Shown here: positions 44,000-51,102 of the stretch, one piece after another | Position numbering within the stretch: position 1 is the stretch's first letter | Layout: the number at the start of each line of letters is the position of its first letter | DNA from: Weissella viridescens | Lineage (GTDB): Bacteria; Bacillota; Bacilli; Lactobacillales; Lactobacillaceae | Length of the DNA stretch: 64,000 nt | Assembly: GCF_003862435.1 (NCBI RefSeq) | Contig: NZ_RHGY01000002.1 | Coordinates: 1-64,000, forward strand | Direction of reading: 5' to 3' | The notes under the pieces: generated by a model | Told to the model about the DNA's origin: nothing | What the model saw: the letters and a program-made list of their open reading frames with translations, nothing else | Databases searched by the model: none | Program-made: the position numbers and the translations under genes

Positions 44000-44073
44000 T
44001 GAATCATGCTGGACTCAAACCAGCGACCGGACGGTTATGAGCCGTCTGCTCTAACCAACTGAGCTAATGATTC
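44000..44073 (-). tRNA. Prophage tRNA with CAT anticodon (Met or Ile2)
   Basis: Minus-strand cloverleaf: acceptor GAATCAT/ATGATTC, D-arm AGCTCAGTTGGTTAGAGCA, anticodon stem-loop ACGG-CTCATAA-CCGT with CAT, T-stem CTGG/CCAG. No CCA. The T-loop reads TTTGAGT, where position 56 is normally C, so the D-loop/T-loop contact may be weak. Anticodon-arm sequence resembles Firmicutes tRNA-Ile2 more than elongator Met, but lysidine modification cannot be judged here. Confidence 0.8.
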
Positions 44074-44136
44074 AAGGAAGCTTTTAGAGTCTTCACGTTT
44101 GGACTAATAATTATCTAGGATGCAGTAACTGGTTAA

Positions 44137-44505
44137 TTACTTACCCCAACGATTTGGTTTGGTAGGTAATAGCATTAAGATTAAGAACCAAATTGAACCG
44201 ATAATAGGAACTAATTCAATCAAAATCCACCAACCTGAATGGTCTGTATCATGAAGGCGACGGAATTTAACAGAAAGTGTAGCCAGCCAAACAAGGAAAA
44301 TAATAATCTGACTTATGAAATTTAGAGATAAGTCTGTCCAATTATAAATGTCATCAAGCGGATGTCCCATAATTGATTGTACAAGTGCAACTATAAGGCC
44401 TCCAATAATGAAGTTAATAATCGCTGGCCACCAGTAATATCTACGGCTTGCAGTACCTGAAAAGTTAGTAATATTATTCCAAAAAGATGAATATGCTTCA
44501 AACAT
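44137..44505 (-). CDS. DUF805 membrane protein
   Basis: 122 residues with four predicted helices. Family motifs: SYSSFWNN-type N-terminus with FSGTASRRYYWWPA, AVSVKFRRLHDTDHSGWW and the late LLLMLLPTKPNRWGK type end. DUF805 proteins are small inner-membrane proteins of unknown role, often carried by prophages. Leftward, part of the lysogeny cargo. Confidence 0.85.
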   Translation of the reverse strand: MFEAYSSFWNNITNFSGTASRRYYWWPAIINFIIGGLIVALVQSIMGHPLDDIYNWTDLSLNFISQIIIFLVWLATLSVKFRRLHDTDHSGWWILIELVPIIGSIWFLILMLLPTKPNRWGK

Positions 44506-44522
44506 TTCTTTAGACCCCTCAC

Positions 44523-44570
44523 AGCTTTTAACGTGAATCAGGTTTGCACGTATATGTATGCCACTGTTGT
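44523..44570. repeat. Lysogeny-operon intergenic repeat, copy 2
   Basis: CAGCTTTTAACGTGAATCAGG, then TTTGCACGTATATGTATGCCAC and a hairpin GCCAC-TGTT-GTGGC. Sits between the DUF805 and TM2 genes. Confidence 0.7.
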
Positions 44571-44583
44571 GGCAATAAAATCG

Positions 44584-44928
44584 TTAGATGTCTCTAGCTA
44601 AACGTTGTGGGTCATTTAAAATACGTTCCGCAGCCGAGCGTTCGACGACTGCGTTACTCTCTTTAATCCAACCAGGAATAAGGAACAAATCGACAATATC
44701 CCAAATACCAGTAATAATCATTCCAAATCCTAGGGTGAGAATAGTGATTAATAGCATCGCTACGCCAGAACCAGTTTTACCCATATAAAAACGGTGTGCA
44801 CCAAACACGCCCAAAAAAATAGCGAGTATATATGCTAAGACAGTGCTTTTACCCTTTGACTGTACCTCAGAGTTAACCAAAACCTTCTCGTTAGTGGTTA
44901 ATTGAGAAAGTAATCCATCGTTGTTCAT
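44584..44928 (-). CDS. TM2-domain membrane protein
   Basis: 114 residues. TM2 domain with AYILAIFLGVFGAHRFYMGKTGSGVAMLL and a second helix ending GIWDIVDLFLIPGWI. An N-terminal soluble segment (about 35 residues) and a charged tail flank it. Function unknown; frequent in phage and plasmid cargo. SD AAGGAGT on the minus strand. Confidence 0.85.
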   Translation of the reverse strand: MNNDGLLSQLTTNEKVLVNSEVQSKGKSTVLAYILAIFLGVFGAHRFYMGKTGSGVAMLLITILTLGFGMIITGIWDIVDLFLIPGWIKESNAVVERSAAERILNDPQRLARDI

Positions 44929-44942
44929 AATTCTACTCCTTA

Positions 44943-45026
44943 TTCAGCTTTTTATGTGGTTCAGTGATCAAGCATAGGAACTCAAACTTTTTACACCTAT
45001 ATGTATGCCATCCGAAAGGATGGCTT
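44943..45026. repeat. Lysogeny-operon intergenic repeat, copy 3
   Basis: CAGCTTTTTATGTGGTTCAG, an inserted segment, then CACCTATATGTATGCCATCC and hairpin GCCATCC-GAAA-GGATGGC plus T6 (plus strand). Sits between the TM2 and ImmA-like genes. Confidence 0.7.
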
Positions 45027-45028
45027 TT

Positions 45029-45442
45029 TTATTTGCGATCATTCATTAGCTCTATAACAAGATAATCTAATGAATATGGTATGTCGTAAGTATCAATAAC
45101 TTCTTTCCAATTTTTGCGCCCACCGTTTTCAAAATGGTGATGCAGATATGCATTAATTGCAAATTCGTTAGCTGCACGTTCTGCGCTATCACTGCCATCG
45201 TATTCATTAAATGGTCTTATGGCAAAAGGGAATTTATTCCTATTTTCCCCATGTCCTAATTCATGAATGCAAGCAAAACCAATATAACCATGTTTCTTAT
45301 GATAATTACTATTAATAACCGCTTTATTTTTGATTGGGTCATAAAAGCTAGGCGTTTCAGATGATAACTTTTCCGAAAGGAATAATTCCGTGTCAGATTT
45401 TCTATAAAGGTCGCGAATAAGGTCTAAATAGCATTCTTCCAT
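45029..45442 (-). CDS. ImmA/IrrE-type metallopeptidase
   Basis: 137 residues with the zinc motif HELGH (ACIHELGHGENRN) near residue 61 and ERAANEFAINAYL. In ICEBs1 and many phages ImmA cleaves the adjacent repressor in response to DNA damage or cell signals. Directly downstream of the repressor gene (11-bp gap), which supports that pairing. Confidence 0.9.
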   Translation of the reverse strand: MEECYLDLIRDLYRKSDTELFLSEKLSSETPSFYDPIKNKAVINSNYHKKHGYIGFACIHELGHGENRNKFPFAIRPFNEYDGSDSAERAANEFAINAYLHHHFENGGRKNWKEVIDTYDIPYSLDYLVIELMNDRK

Positions 45443-45453
45443 AAACAGGCCCT

Positions 45454-45807
45454 CTAATCTTCTTCGCCAGTTTCTAGGATCCGATAAATAATCCGCAAGT
45501 CTTCTTCTGGAATAGGCTTACCATTAAAGCGTAAGAGACCACGTTTCTTAAAATAATCGTTTAAATCAACGCCGTCTACATCGGGATCACCGGTAACTTG
45601 CTTTGGGTGCATCTCATCAGTGTTACCTAAGAGGTAGTCAACTGATACGCCCAAAACGTCAGCGACCTTTTTGACATTTTCATAATCAGGTTTTTTCGTT
45701 TTCCAACCATATATTACATTTGTTCCCAATCCAGCTTTTTCGTTAACTGACGACAGACTGTAACCTTTTTCTTTGGAAATTTTTTTAATCTTATCAAACG
45801 TTGTCAT
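45454..45807 (-). CDS. Prophage repressor (ImmR/CI-like HTH_3)
   Basis: 117 residues. N-terminal helix-turn-helix (about 5-62: ISKEKGYSLSSVNEKAGLGTNVIYGWKTKKPDYENVKKVADVLGVSVDYLLG). It has no LexA-type self-cleavage domain, so induction probably depends on the neighbouring ImmA-like protease. Expected to bind the three operators in the adjacent intergenic region and so hold the lysogenic state. Confidence 0.9.
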   Translation of the reverse strand: MTTFDKIKKISKEKGYSLSSVNEKAGLGTNVIYGWKTKKPDYENVKKVADVLGVSVDYLLGNTDEMHPKQVTGDPDVDGVDLNDYFKKRGLLRFNGKPIPEEDLRIIYRILETGEED

Positions 45808-45838
45808 GTAGGCATTTCTCCAGATATCGAGGAGTAAA

Positions 45839-45858
45839 TTAAGCCCTAAAGCGTAAAA
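45839..45858. promoter_or_regulatory. Repressor operator O1
   Basis: TTAAGCCCTAAAGCGTAAAA, imperfect inverted repeat matching O2 and O3; in the repressor leader, 32 bp from its start. Confidence 0.6.
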
Positions 45859-45862
45859 ACGT

Positions 45863-45891
45863 GTTGACTATTTTAGCTTTCAGGCTTATTA
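45863..45891 (+). promoter_or_regulatory. Rightward early (lytic) promoter with operator O2
   Basis: TTGACT, 17 bp, TATTAT. The operator TTTTAGCTTTCAGGCTTATT (45870-45889) fills the spacer. Confidence 0.8.
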
Positions 45892-45999
45892 TTAACTCAT
45901 CAAGTAATTTAGCAATAAAAAACAAACCACTATCACAAGTAACTTTGGCGAGTGAATAATTGATAGTAGCGCTTTTATTGGCTTATTTCGTATGCACTC

Positions 46000-46028
46000 A
46001 TTTTAGCCTATAGGCGTAAATTAGTCAA
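46000..46028 (-). promoter_or_regulatory. Leftward repressor promoter with operator O3
   Basis: Minus strand TTGACT, 17 bp, TAAAAT. Operator TTTTAGCCTATAGGCGTAAA (46001-46020, plus strand) fills the spacer. The promoter faces the rightward one; the two transcripts overlap by about 95 nt. Confidence 0.8.
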
Positions 46029-46065
46029 CAACTTGATAAAAAATATACAGAAAGGAGGTGGATCT

Positions 46066-46266
46066 ATGACCGCTTTAGAACAAGAGACAAAGAAGACATA
46101 TGTTCAATTTAAGACTGCAATTATTGAGTCGGATTTTAAACAATTGGAACTAGCAGAAATGTTGCATACATCACAGGCACAGATCTCACGAGCCATTCAC
46201 GGTTCAGATGATAGACGTAGCCGTGAATTACGTGAGGGACTAGTGAAGATTTTACACATGAATTAA
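46066..46266 (+). CDS. Cro-like helix-turn-helix protein
   Basis: 66 residues. HTH region LELAEMLHTSQAQISRAIHGSDDRRSRELREGLVKIL. AAAGGAGG 7 nt before the ATG. First gene of the rightward early operon, opposite the repressor, so it probably acts as Cro. Confidence 0.82.
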   Translation: MTALEQETKKTYVQFKTAIIESDFKQLELAEMLHTSQAQISRAIHGSDDRRSRELREGLVKILHMN

Positions 46267-46281
46267 TGGGGGGGCATAAAA

Positions 46282-47055
46282 ATGAATAACGTAATTATTA
46301 TAGAAAATGGTGAACCGATGACTACTTCATTAGAGGTAGCTAGCAAGTTTGAAAAGAATCATTATGACGTAATGCGAGCCGTCGATAATGTGATAAAGGG
46401 TCTCAGCAAAATTGCGGACACCCCAGACGTAACTAACTATTTCGAAGAAACTAAGTATATTAATGAACAAAATCATCAAGAATATCGAATGTTCAAAATG
46501 ACAAAGAATGGTTTCATGCTATTGGCCATGGGATTTACAGATAAGAAATTCACGGAAATCAAGGTTAATTACATTGAACAGTTCGATGCTATGCAAAAGC
46601 AACTTGAGCAACAAGCACAACAACAGTTCTTCCAAGTTGAAACACCCGAACAGCAAACTAAGCGTATTACGGCTGAAGCCTACAAGATGCAAGTTGAAAA
46701 CGGACGAATGAAAGAGTTCCGTTTAGCCATGAAGCAGGCTGATAAGTTGGAACGCAATGATTTGGCCGAATTGTTGCTTGAAAAGGAAGTTGAGACATTC
46801 CTAGGTCAACCGATTAAGCAAGCATTACCAATTGCACATACGCCAGATTTGTCTGAGTTCTATCTAACAGCAACAAATATTGCTGAACGATTTGGATTGA
46901 CTCCAACTAAGGTAGGAATGATTGCTAACCGGACAGGCTTACGTGAAGGTGTTGATCGTATTCAAGATGAAGATGAGCGTTGGTTCTACACAGATGGCGC
47001 CGTTGAGAAAATGCGCGCACGATTGGAGTATAACAATGAACAACGAATTAATTAG
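46282..47055 (+). CDS. Rha family phage regulatory protein
   Basis: 257 residues. N-terminal pRha domain (about 1-95: SLEVASKFEKNHYDVMRAVDN; FKMTKNGFMLLAMGFTDKKFTEIKVNYIEQFDAM), glutamine-rich linker, C-terminal Ant-like or HTH segment (EFYLTATNIAERFGLTPTKVGMIANRTGL). Rha interferes with growth of certain mutants in P22-type phages and acts as a regulator. Overlaps the antirepressor by 20 bp. Confidence 0.88.
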   Translation: MNNVIIIENGEPMTTSLEVASKFEKNHYDVMRAVDNVIKGLSKIADTPDVTNYFEETKYINEQNHQEYRMFKMTKNGFMLLAMGFTDKKFTEIKVNYIEQFDAMQKQLEQQAQQQFFQVETPEQQTKRITAEAYKMQVENGRMKEFRLAMKQADKLERNDLAELLLEKEVETFLGQPIKQALPIAHTPDLSEFYLTATNIAERFGLTPTKVGMIANRTGLREGVDRIQDEDERWFYTDGAVEKMRARLEYNNEQRIN

Positions 47056-47755
47056 CATTCAAACGAATGAACAAGGTGAGCAACGTGTAAGCGCTCGTGA
47101 GTTGCACAAAGGTTTGGGGATTAAAGAACGATTTAGTCTCTGGTTCGGTAGATATGAAGATATGTTCGTAGAAGGTACCGATTTTACAAGTGTAGGTTTG
47201 CCTACGGTTGTTAATAATGGGGCAACACGAATGCTAGACGATTATTCACTTTCAGTAGATATGGCCAAGCACATCTCAATGATGACCAAGACTGAGCGTG
47301 GTAATCAAATTCGAGATTACTTCATTCAAGTTGAAAAACAATGGAACTCGCCGGAATTGATGATGGCTCGTTCATTACAGTATGCGAACAACAAGCTCAT
47401 CGGATACGAAAGTAAGATTGCTGAACTTACACCAAAAGCGGAATTACACGATAAGTTCATTGCAACTGGTGAGGCAATCGGTGTACGTGAAGCATCGAAG
47501 GAAATGGGCATTAAGCAGAACGAACTAGTTGACCTGTTACTGAACCATAAGTATATCTATCGCCAACAAGGACATAACGGAAAGTTACAACCATATAAGA
47601 AATATGTACCTAAGTTGTTTACTTTGAAGAGTGGTGGTGTTGGTGAAAATGGTATTGAGTTCACACCACGAATGCGAATTACACCATACGGACGAGAATA
47701 TTTTTATAAGAAGTTCGTTAACCCAGAACAAACAGAACTGGATATGGAGGCATAG
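47036..47755 (+). CDS. Phage antirepressor (AntA/AntB plus KilAC)
   Basis: 239 residues. N-terminal AntA/AntB domain (about 1-90: VSARELHKGLGIKERFSLWFGRYEDMFVEGTDF; DYSLSVDMAKHISMMTKTERGNQIRDYFIQVEKQW) and C-terminal KilAC (about 140-235: EASKEMGIKQNELVDLLLNHKYIYRQQGHNGKLQPYKKYV). ATG with TTGGAG upstream; a longer in-frame version is out of SD range. Confidence 0.9.
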   Translation: MNNELISIQTNEQGEQRVSARELHKGLGIKERFSLWFGRYEDMFVEGTDFTSVGLPTVVNNGATRMLDDYSLSVDMAKHISMMTKTERGNQIRDYFIQVEKQWNSPELMMARSLQYANNKLIGYESKIAELTPKAELHDKFIATGEAIGVREASKEMGIKQNELVDLLLNHKYIYRQQGHNGKLQPYKKYVPKLFTLKSGGVGENGIEFTPRMRITPYGREYFYKKFVNPEQTELDMEA

Positions 47756-47757
47756 AG

Positions 47758-47976
47758 ATGGATAAACCAGAATACGAAGAAATAGAAATTAATTTGAATG
47801 AACATGATGTTGAGATTTTTTCCAAAGCGCAGGGGTATGTTGAAGTAAAAGTTGACGGAAAATCATTGGGAACACGTCGTGTAGCATTTGATGCACCTTT
47901 TTTTAACACAATGGATGACGTCAATAAAAAAACGCTCAAGGTTATTGTAACTAACCCTAAGCATTTAAATAATTAA
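47758..47976 (+). CDS. Small hypothetical early protein
   Basis: 72 residues, GGAGG 9 nt upstream. Acidic beginning (DKPEYEEIEINLNEHDVEIF) and alternating strands; no recognised family. Its stop is adjacent to the stop of a convergent minus-strand gene. Confidence 0.65.
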   Translation: MDKPEYEEIEINLNEHDVEIFSKAQGYVEVKVDGKSLGTRRVAFDAPFFNTMDDVNKKTLKVIVTNPKHLNN

Positions 47977-48162
47977 TTAATTTTTGATTTGTACTCTATA
48001 GAATCCCCAGTGCATAGTGACATTCACATTAATACCATGGCTGTGGTAAAACTTTTCTATTTGGGGAGCAGATGTATTTGGGAAATTTTCCATTGACAAA
48101 TAAAAACTGGTATTTTCAGATTGAAGACACGATTTATAGATATCAATTAATACATTGTTCAT
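47977..48162 (-). CDS. Small hypothetical protein transcribed against the early operon
   Basis: 61 residues (MNNVLIDIYKSCLQSENTSF... FYRVQIKN). A near-perfect SD AAAGGAGG, 7 nt before the ATG, and a TATAAT on the minus strand near 48215 support a real gene. It is the only leftward gene inside the rightward early region. No recognised family. Confidence 0.6.
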   Translation of the reverse strand: MNNVLIDIYKSCLQSENTSFYLSMENFPNTSAPQIEKFYHSHGINVNVTMHWGFYRVQIKN

Positions 48163-48235
48163 TTTGTATCCTCCTTTCATTAGGGACTAGGCAAATGAGC
48201 CAGTAAACAAATTATAGAACAAAAGAGGTATAAAC

Positions 48236-48481
48236 ATGACACTACAAGAAGAACTATTACAGGAAGCACACCGCAATCAGTATACGACGTTGTGGGATGA
48301 AGTTAAATCAGACCTCGAGAAGGCAGCATGTAACTGGGAGTCTTTGACGTATCACCGAAATACAGCAGAAGATCGCTTAGCTAATTTTGTTCTTGCTAAT
48401 AAGGGAGACTTTTACGACGAAGGAATTACAGTAACGCTAAGTGGTGTGAATAACGACACGGTTGTACTTAGTTGGGCGTAG
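48236..48481 (+). CDS. Small hypothetical early protein
   Basis: 81 residues, SD AAGAGGT. Helical N-terminal half (LQEELLQEAHRNQYTTLWDEVKSDLEKAACNWESLTYHRNTAEDRLANFV) and a strand-forming end. No recognised family. Confidence 0.65.
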   Translation: MTLQEELLQEAHRNQYTTLWDEVKSDLEKAACNWESLTYHRNTAEDRLANFVLANKGDFYDEGITVTLSGVNNDTVVLSWA

Positions 48482-48494
48482 CAAGGGTAACGAT

Positions 48495-48713
48495 ATGACG
48501 ATAAGACTAGAAGATATTCAGGATCCAATCGAAGGTGTCGATATTTGGACACAGAGGCAAGTTGCAAAAAAATTAGGAAAGTCTCCAGACACATTTCGAA
48601 GGTGGAGAAGTACGAAGATGGCTGAAAGGTTCAATCGTGTTGTCCAAGAAGTTGAACCGAATAAATTCTATGGACCATCTGTCGTTAGGTACTTGCAGGG
48701 TGCTGGAATATAA
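48495..48713 (+). CDS. MerR/excisionase-type helix-turn-helix protein
   Basis: 72 residues. IWTQRQVAKKLGKSPDTFRRWRSTKMAERF is a winged-helix MerR/Xis-like DNA-binding motif. AAGGG 9 nt upstream of the ATG. Could be the excisionase or an early regulator; its size suits Xis. Confidence 0.6.
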   Translation: MTIRLEDIQDPIEGVDIWTQRQVAKKLGKSPDTFRRWRSTKMAERFNRVVQEVEPNKFYGPSVVRYLQGAGI

Positions 48714-48729
48714 ATGAAAGGAATGAAAA

Positions 48730-48942
48730 ATGGCAGGAACAGTTATATCAGTAGTTATATTTATAGTGTTGGCGATTGGATCATATCACGTTGTTATGCA
48801 TATAGCAGAGCCTGTAGTGAACTTTTGTTTAGGATTGGGACGAATGGTCGTCTATCCCGTTGTGTGGGCTTGTAATGGGCGCGAAGTGGCTGAAAGCATT
48901 CGAAAGGACCACGAACCATGGGAAATCGACTCAAAGAATTAA
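48730..48942 (+). CDS. Small membrane protein
   Basis: 70 residues with an N-terminal helix (about 4-24, TVISVVIFIVLAIGSYHVV) and a second hydrophobic stretch (about 30-48). AAAGGAATG upstream. Overlaps the next gene by 25 bp. Confidence 0.65.
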   Translation: MAGTVISVVIFIVLAIGSYHVVMHIAEPVVNFCLGLGRMVVYPVVWACNGREVAESIRKDHEPWEIDSKN

Positions 48943-49136
48943 GGGAGTCCCAGAATTTAACAGCCGGATATGTATCAACCGAGCTAGGAATGAACCGAAA
49001 CATGGTTGCAGCGTATGAACGAGGTGAGCGAACGCCATCATTGAAGACGTTGGTCAAGCTAGCACAGTTCTACAACACGACCACGGATTACATTCTAGGG
49101 TTGACTGATAACAAATGGACACAAAAAAAGCGCTAA
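48918..49136 (+). CDS. XRE-family regulator
   Basis: 72 residues, an almost bare HTH_3: LKELRESQNLTAGYVSTELGMNRNMVAAYERGERTPSLKTLVKLAQFYNTTTDYILGL. A second XRE protein in the early operon besides Cro. A minus-strand terminator-like hairpin overlaps its 3' end. Confidence 0.85.
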   Translation: MGNRLKELRESQNLTAGYVSTELGMNRNMVAAYERGERTPSLKTLVKLAQFYNTTTDYILGLTDNKWTQKKR

Positions 49137-49157
49137 CGGGTGCAACCGATAACGCTT
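49121..49157 (-). terminator. Minus-strand terminator inside the early operon
   Basis: Minus strand: AAGCGTTATCGG / CCGTTAGCGCTT (one mismatch, one G-U), loop of 6, T7. It would stop leftward transcription. Confidence 0.65.
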
Positions 49158-49191
49158 AGGAGTTAAGAAATTTAGACAGTTTCTAACTCCT
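49158..49191 (+). other. Intergenic hairpin in early operon
   Basis: AGGAGTTA-A-GAAA, loop of 9, TTTC-TAACTCCT: 12 bp with one bulge and no T-run. May be an RNA processing site. Confidence 0.55.
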
Positions 49192-49223
49192 CAACTATAG
49201 CACACGGAAATGAGGATATACAA

Positions 49224-49523
49224 ATGGAAGCTAATCAAAAAGAAACAACATTGGTTCAAGAACTTGTTGAAAATCAGGGCAAAATTGCAACGTTTGGTGT
49301 TGTTGCGGGGGTTGTGCTGGCAGGCATGAACGTCACTAGCAATGAAGAGCTTAATAAACGACATGATGAATTTAACAATAAGTTCACCACAGTGCTAGAC
49401 AACCTAGACAAATCATCAGAAAAAGAGGCGTCAGATAATTTGATTATGATTGGACATGCTGGACTGCACGTATTTGATTTCATCGATTATATTAATGTGT
49501 CTATCGAGGGTGATCATGCCTGA
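49224..49523 (+). CDS. Hypothetical early protein with one hydrophobic helix
   Basis: 99 residues. A hydrophobic segment (about 22-36, IATFGVVAGVVLAGM) is followed by a charged helical region and GLHVFDFIDYINV. SD TGAGGA. No recognised family. Confidence 0.65.
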   Translation: MEANQKETTLVQELVENQGKIATFGVVAGVVLAGMNVTSNEELNKRHDEFNNKFTTVLDNLDKSSEKEASDNLIMIGHAGLHVFDFIDYINVSIEGDHA

Positions 49524-49614
49524 ATATGTACCAGATAAACAAATCGACCCGCCTAATGATGAATCAACTGAATTAACTGAAGATGAATATTACGCACAAT
49601 ACGTGGAGGTATAA
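49516..49614 (+). CDS. Very small acidic protein (32 residues)
   Basis: ATG with GAGGG 5 nt upstream, overlapping the preceding stop. Very acidic (MPEYVPDKQIDPPNDES... DEYYAQYVEV). The end carries the SD of the next gene. No known family. Confidence 0.6.
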   Translation: MPEYVPDKQIDPPNDESTELTEDEYYAQYVEV

Positions 49615-49616
49615 CA

Positions 49617-50003
49617 ATGAACGAACCAATTTTGATTACAGATATGGGTGAAAAGATTACGCCAGATTTGCTAGAAAATATCGACAAAATGAACGATGAA
49701 CAGTTGGTAGAATTAACCCGCTATAGCAAGTTGGCTACTAATTTGTTGTCTAAACCTGAAAAGGAATTGAAGAAGCGGTTGGATGCTAGGGGTGAAGTAG
49801 CTGGCATGAAGTACAAAGATGAGACGCGTGGAATTATTCCTGAAAATGATGCAAATAAAAAAGCTTTCATGAATAAATATGGGTTGGATGCCTTTCAAAT
49901 TAAGACACCAAAACAGCTTAAAGATAAGTTTGGGTCTGATATCCAATCTGATTTAGATAAAGTTGTTGTTTATAAACACATCAAGAAAGTTGACTGGAGG
50001 TAA
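49617..50003 (+). CDS. Hypothetical protein upstream of ERF
   Basis: 128 residues. Helical N-terminus (LLENIDKMNDEQLVELTRYSKLATNLLSKPEKELKKRLDARGEV) and C-terminal KNKYGLDAFQIKTPKQLKDKFG-like part. Position directly before a recombinase suggests a recombination accessory role, but there is no motif to confirm it. Confidence 0.7.
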   Translation: MNEPILITDMGEKITPDLLENIDKMNDEQLVELTRYSKLATNLLSKPEKELKKRLDARGEVAGMKYKDETRGIIPENDANKKAFMNKYGLDAFQIKTPKQLKDKFGSDIQSDLDKVVVYKHIKKVDWR

Positions 50004-50005
50004 TC

Positions 50006-50632
50006 ATGAAAGAATTAATGTTAATTCAATCGGAGCTAAAAGCGCCAAAAGGTCAGTTTAACAAGTTTGGAAATTATAAATATCGTAACTGTGAAGATAT
50101 TTTAGAAGCACTAAAACCTATCCTGAAATTGCATAAATGTTCCATGATCATCACGGATGATGTAGTTGTCATTGGTGAACGATATTATATCAAAGCAACG
50201 GTTACCTTGACGAATGAAAACAACGAATCAGTTAGTGCAAATGGTTATGCTCGAGAAGCTGCCAATAAAAAAGGGATGGACGAATCGCAAATCACAGGTA
50301 GTACGTCGTCCTATGCACGTAAATATGCTTTGAATGGGTTATTTGCCATTGATGATACGAAAGATGCAGACAGTATGGACAACCGGCAGAATAATGTGCA
50401 TCAACAAAATAACCACCCACAAAATAAACAGACACAACAGACAGAATTTTCAAAATTCACAAAAACAGTTGTGCAGTTAACGGGTGGCAATGCTGAAAAT
50501 GTCACGGAGTTGTACCAAGAAATTAGTCAGATGTTCCAAGTTAAGATTGCAAAAACGGATGACTTTAAACAACAAGCACCAGAATTCCAAAAACAAATCA
50601 ATCAATATATTAGTCAAAAGTTAGGAGCTTAA
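50006..50632 (+). CDS. ERF-family single-strand annealing recombinase
   Basis: 208 residues. ERF domain (about 1-125): GNYKYRNCEDILEALKPILKLHKC, YYIKATVTLTN, GSTSSYARKYALNGLFAIDDTKDADS. A Gln/Asn-rich linker and a C-terminal helical tail follow. ERF proteins anneal single strands in phage recombination and genome circularisation. GGAGG 6 nt upstream. Next to ssb. Confidence 0.93.
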   Translation: MKELMLIQSELKAPKGQFNKFGNYKYRNCEDILEALKPILKLHKCSMIITDDVVVIGERYYIKATVTLTNENNESVSANGYAREAANKKGMDESQITGSTSSYARKYALNGLFAIDDTKDADSMDNRQNNVHQQNNHPQNKQTQQTEFSKFTKTVVQLTGGNAENVTELYQEISQMFQVKIAKTDDFKQQAPEFQKQINQYISQKLGA

Positions 50633-50634
50633 TC

Positions 50635-51093
50635 ATGAGCATGAATGTATTTAGTGCAACAGGACGTTTAACGCAAGATGTCGACTTAAGATATACCACG
50701 AGTGGGACCGCGACAGGAACTTTTACTTTAGCGGTGAATCGAAATTTTAAAACGAAAGAAGGCAGCTATGAAGCTGATTTCATTCGGTGTGTCATTTGGC
50801 GTAAGTCAGCTGAAAATTTAGCTAACTTAACCCATAAGGGTTCGCAAATTGGTATCACAGGACGTGTTCAAACGCGCAATTATGAAAATCAACAAGGACA
50901 ACGAGTGTACGTAACAGAAGTCATAGTTGATGAATTTTACTTGTTAGATAGTCGTTCAGAGCCCGCAAACAGTTCACAGGCACAAGGTCCAAATAACCAA
51001 GGTAATTATGCGGATAATGTTCAAAATCAATCACAGGCACCATTTATGGGTGGCCGGGAAGTTGATATTACCGATGATGATTTACCTTTCTAA
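50635..51093 (+). CDS. ssb: Phage single-strand DNA-binding protein
   Basis: 152 residues. OB-fold (about 3-107: FSATGRLTQDVDLRYTTSGTATGTFTLAVNR; DFIRCVIWRKSAENLANLTHKGSQIGITGRVQTRNY), Gln/Asn-rich linker and the acidic tip DITDDDLPF for partner proteins. AGGAG upstream; an ATG two codons later is also possible. Confidence 0.95.
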   Translation: MSMNVFSATGRLTQDVDLRYTTSGTATGTFTLAVNRNFKTKEGSYEADFIRCVIWRKSAENLANLTHKGSQIGITGRVQTRNYENQQGQRVYVTEVIVDEFYLLDSRSEPANSSQAQGPNNQGNYADNVQNQSQAPFMGGREVDITDDDLPF

Positions 51094-51102
51094 GCTAACG
51101 GC

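Noticed and set aside
48001-48180. Transposase or IS remnant in the early region
   Set aside because: No inverted terminal repeats, target duplication or transposase motif anywhere in the window.
49274-49483. Minus-strand ORF lying to the right of the leftward terminator at 49121
   Set aside because: Fully overlaps a rightward ORF that has an SD; no minus-strand SD or promoter was seen.
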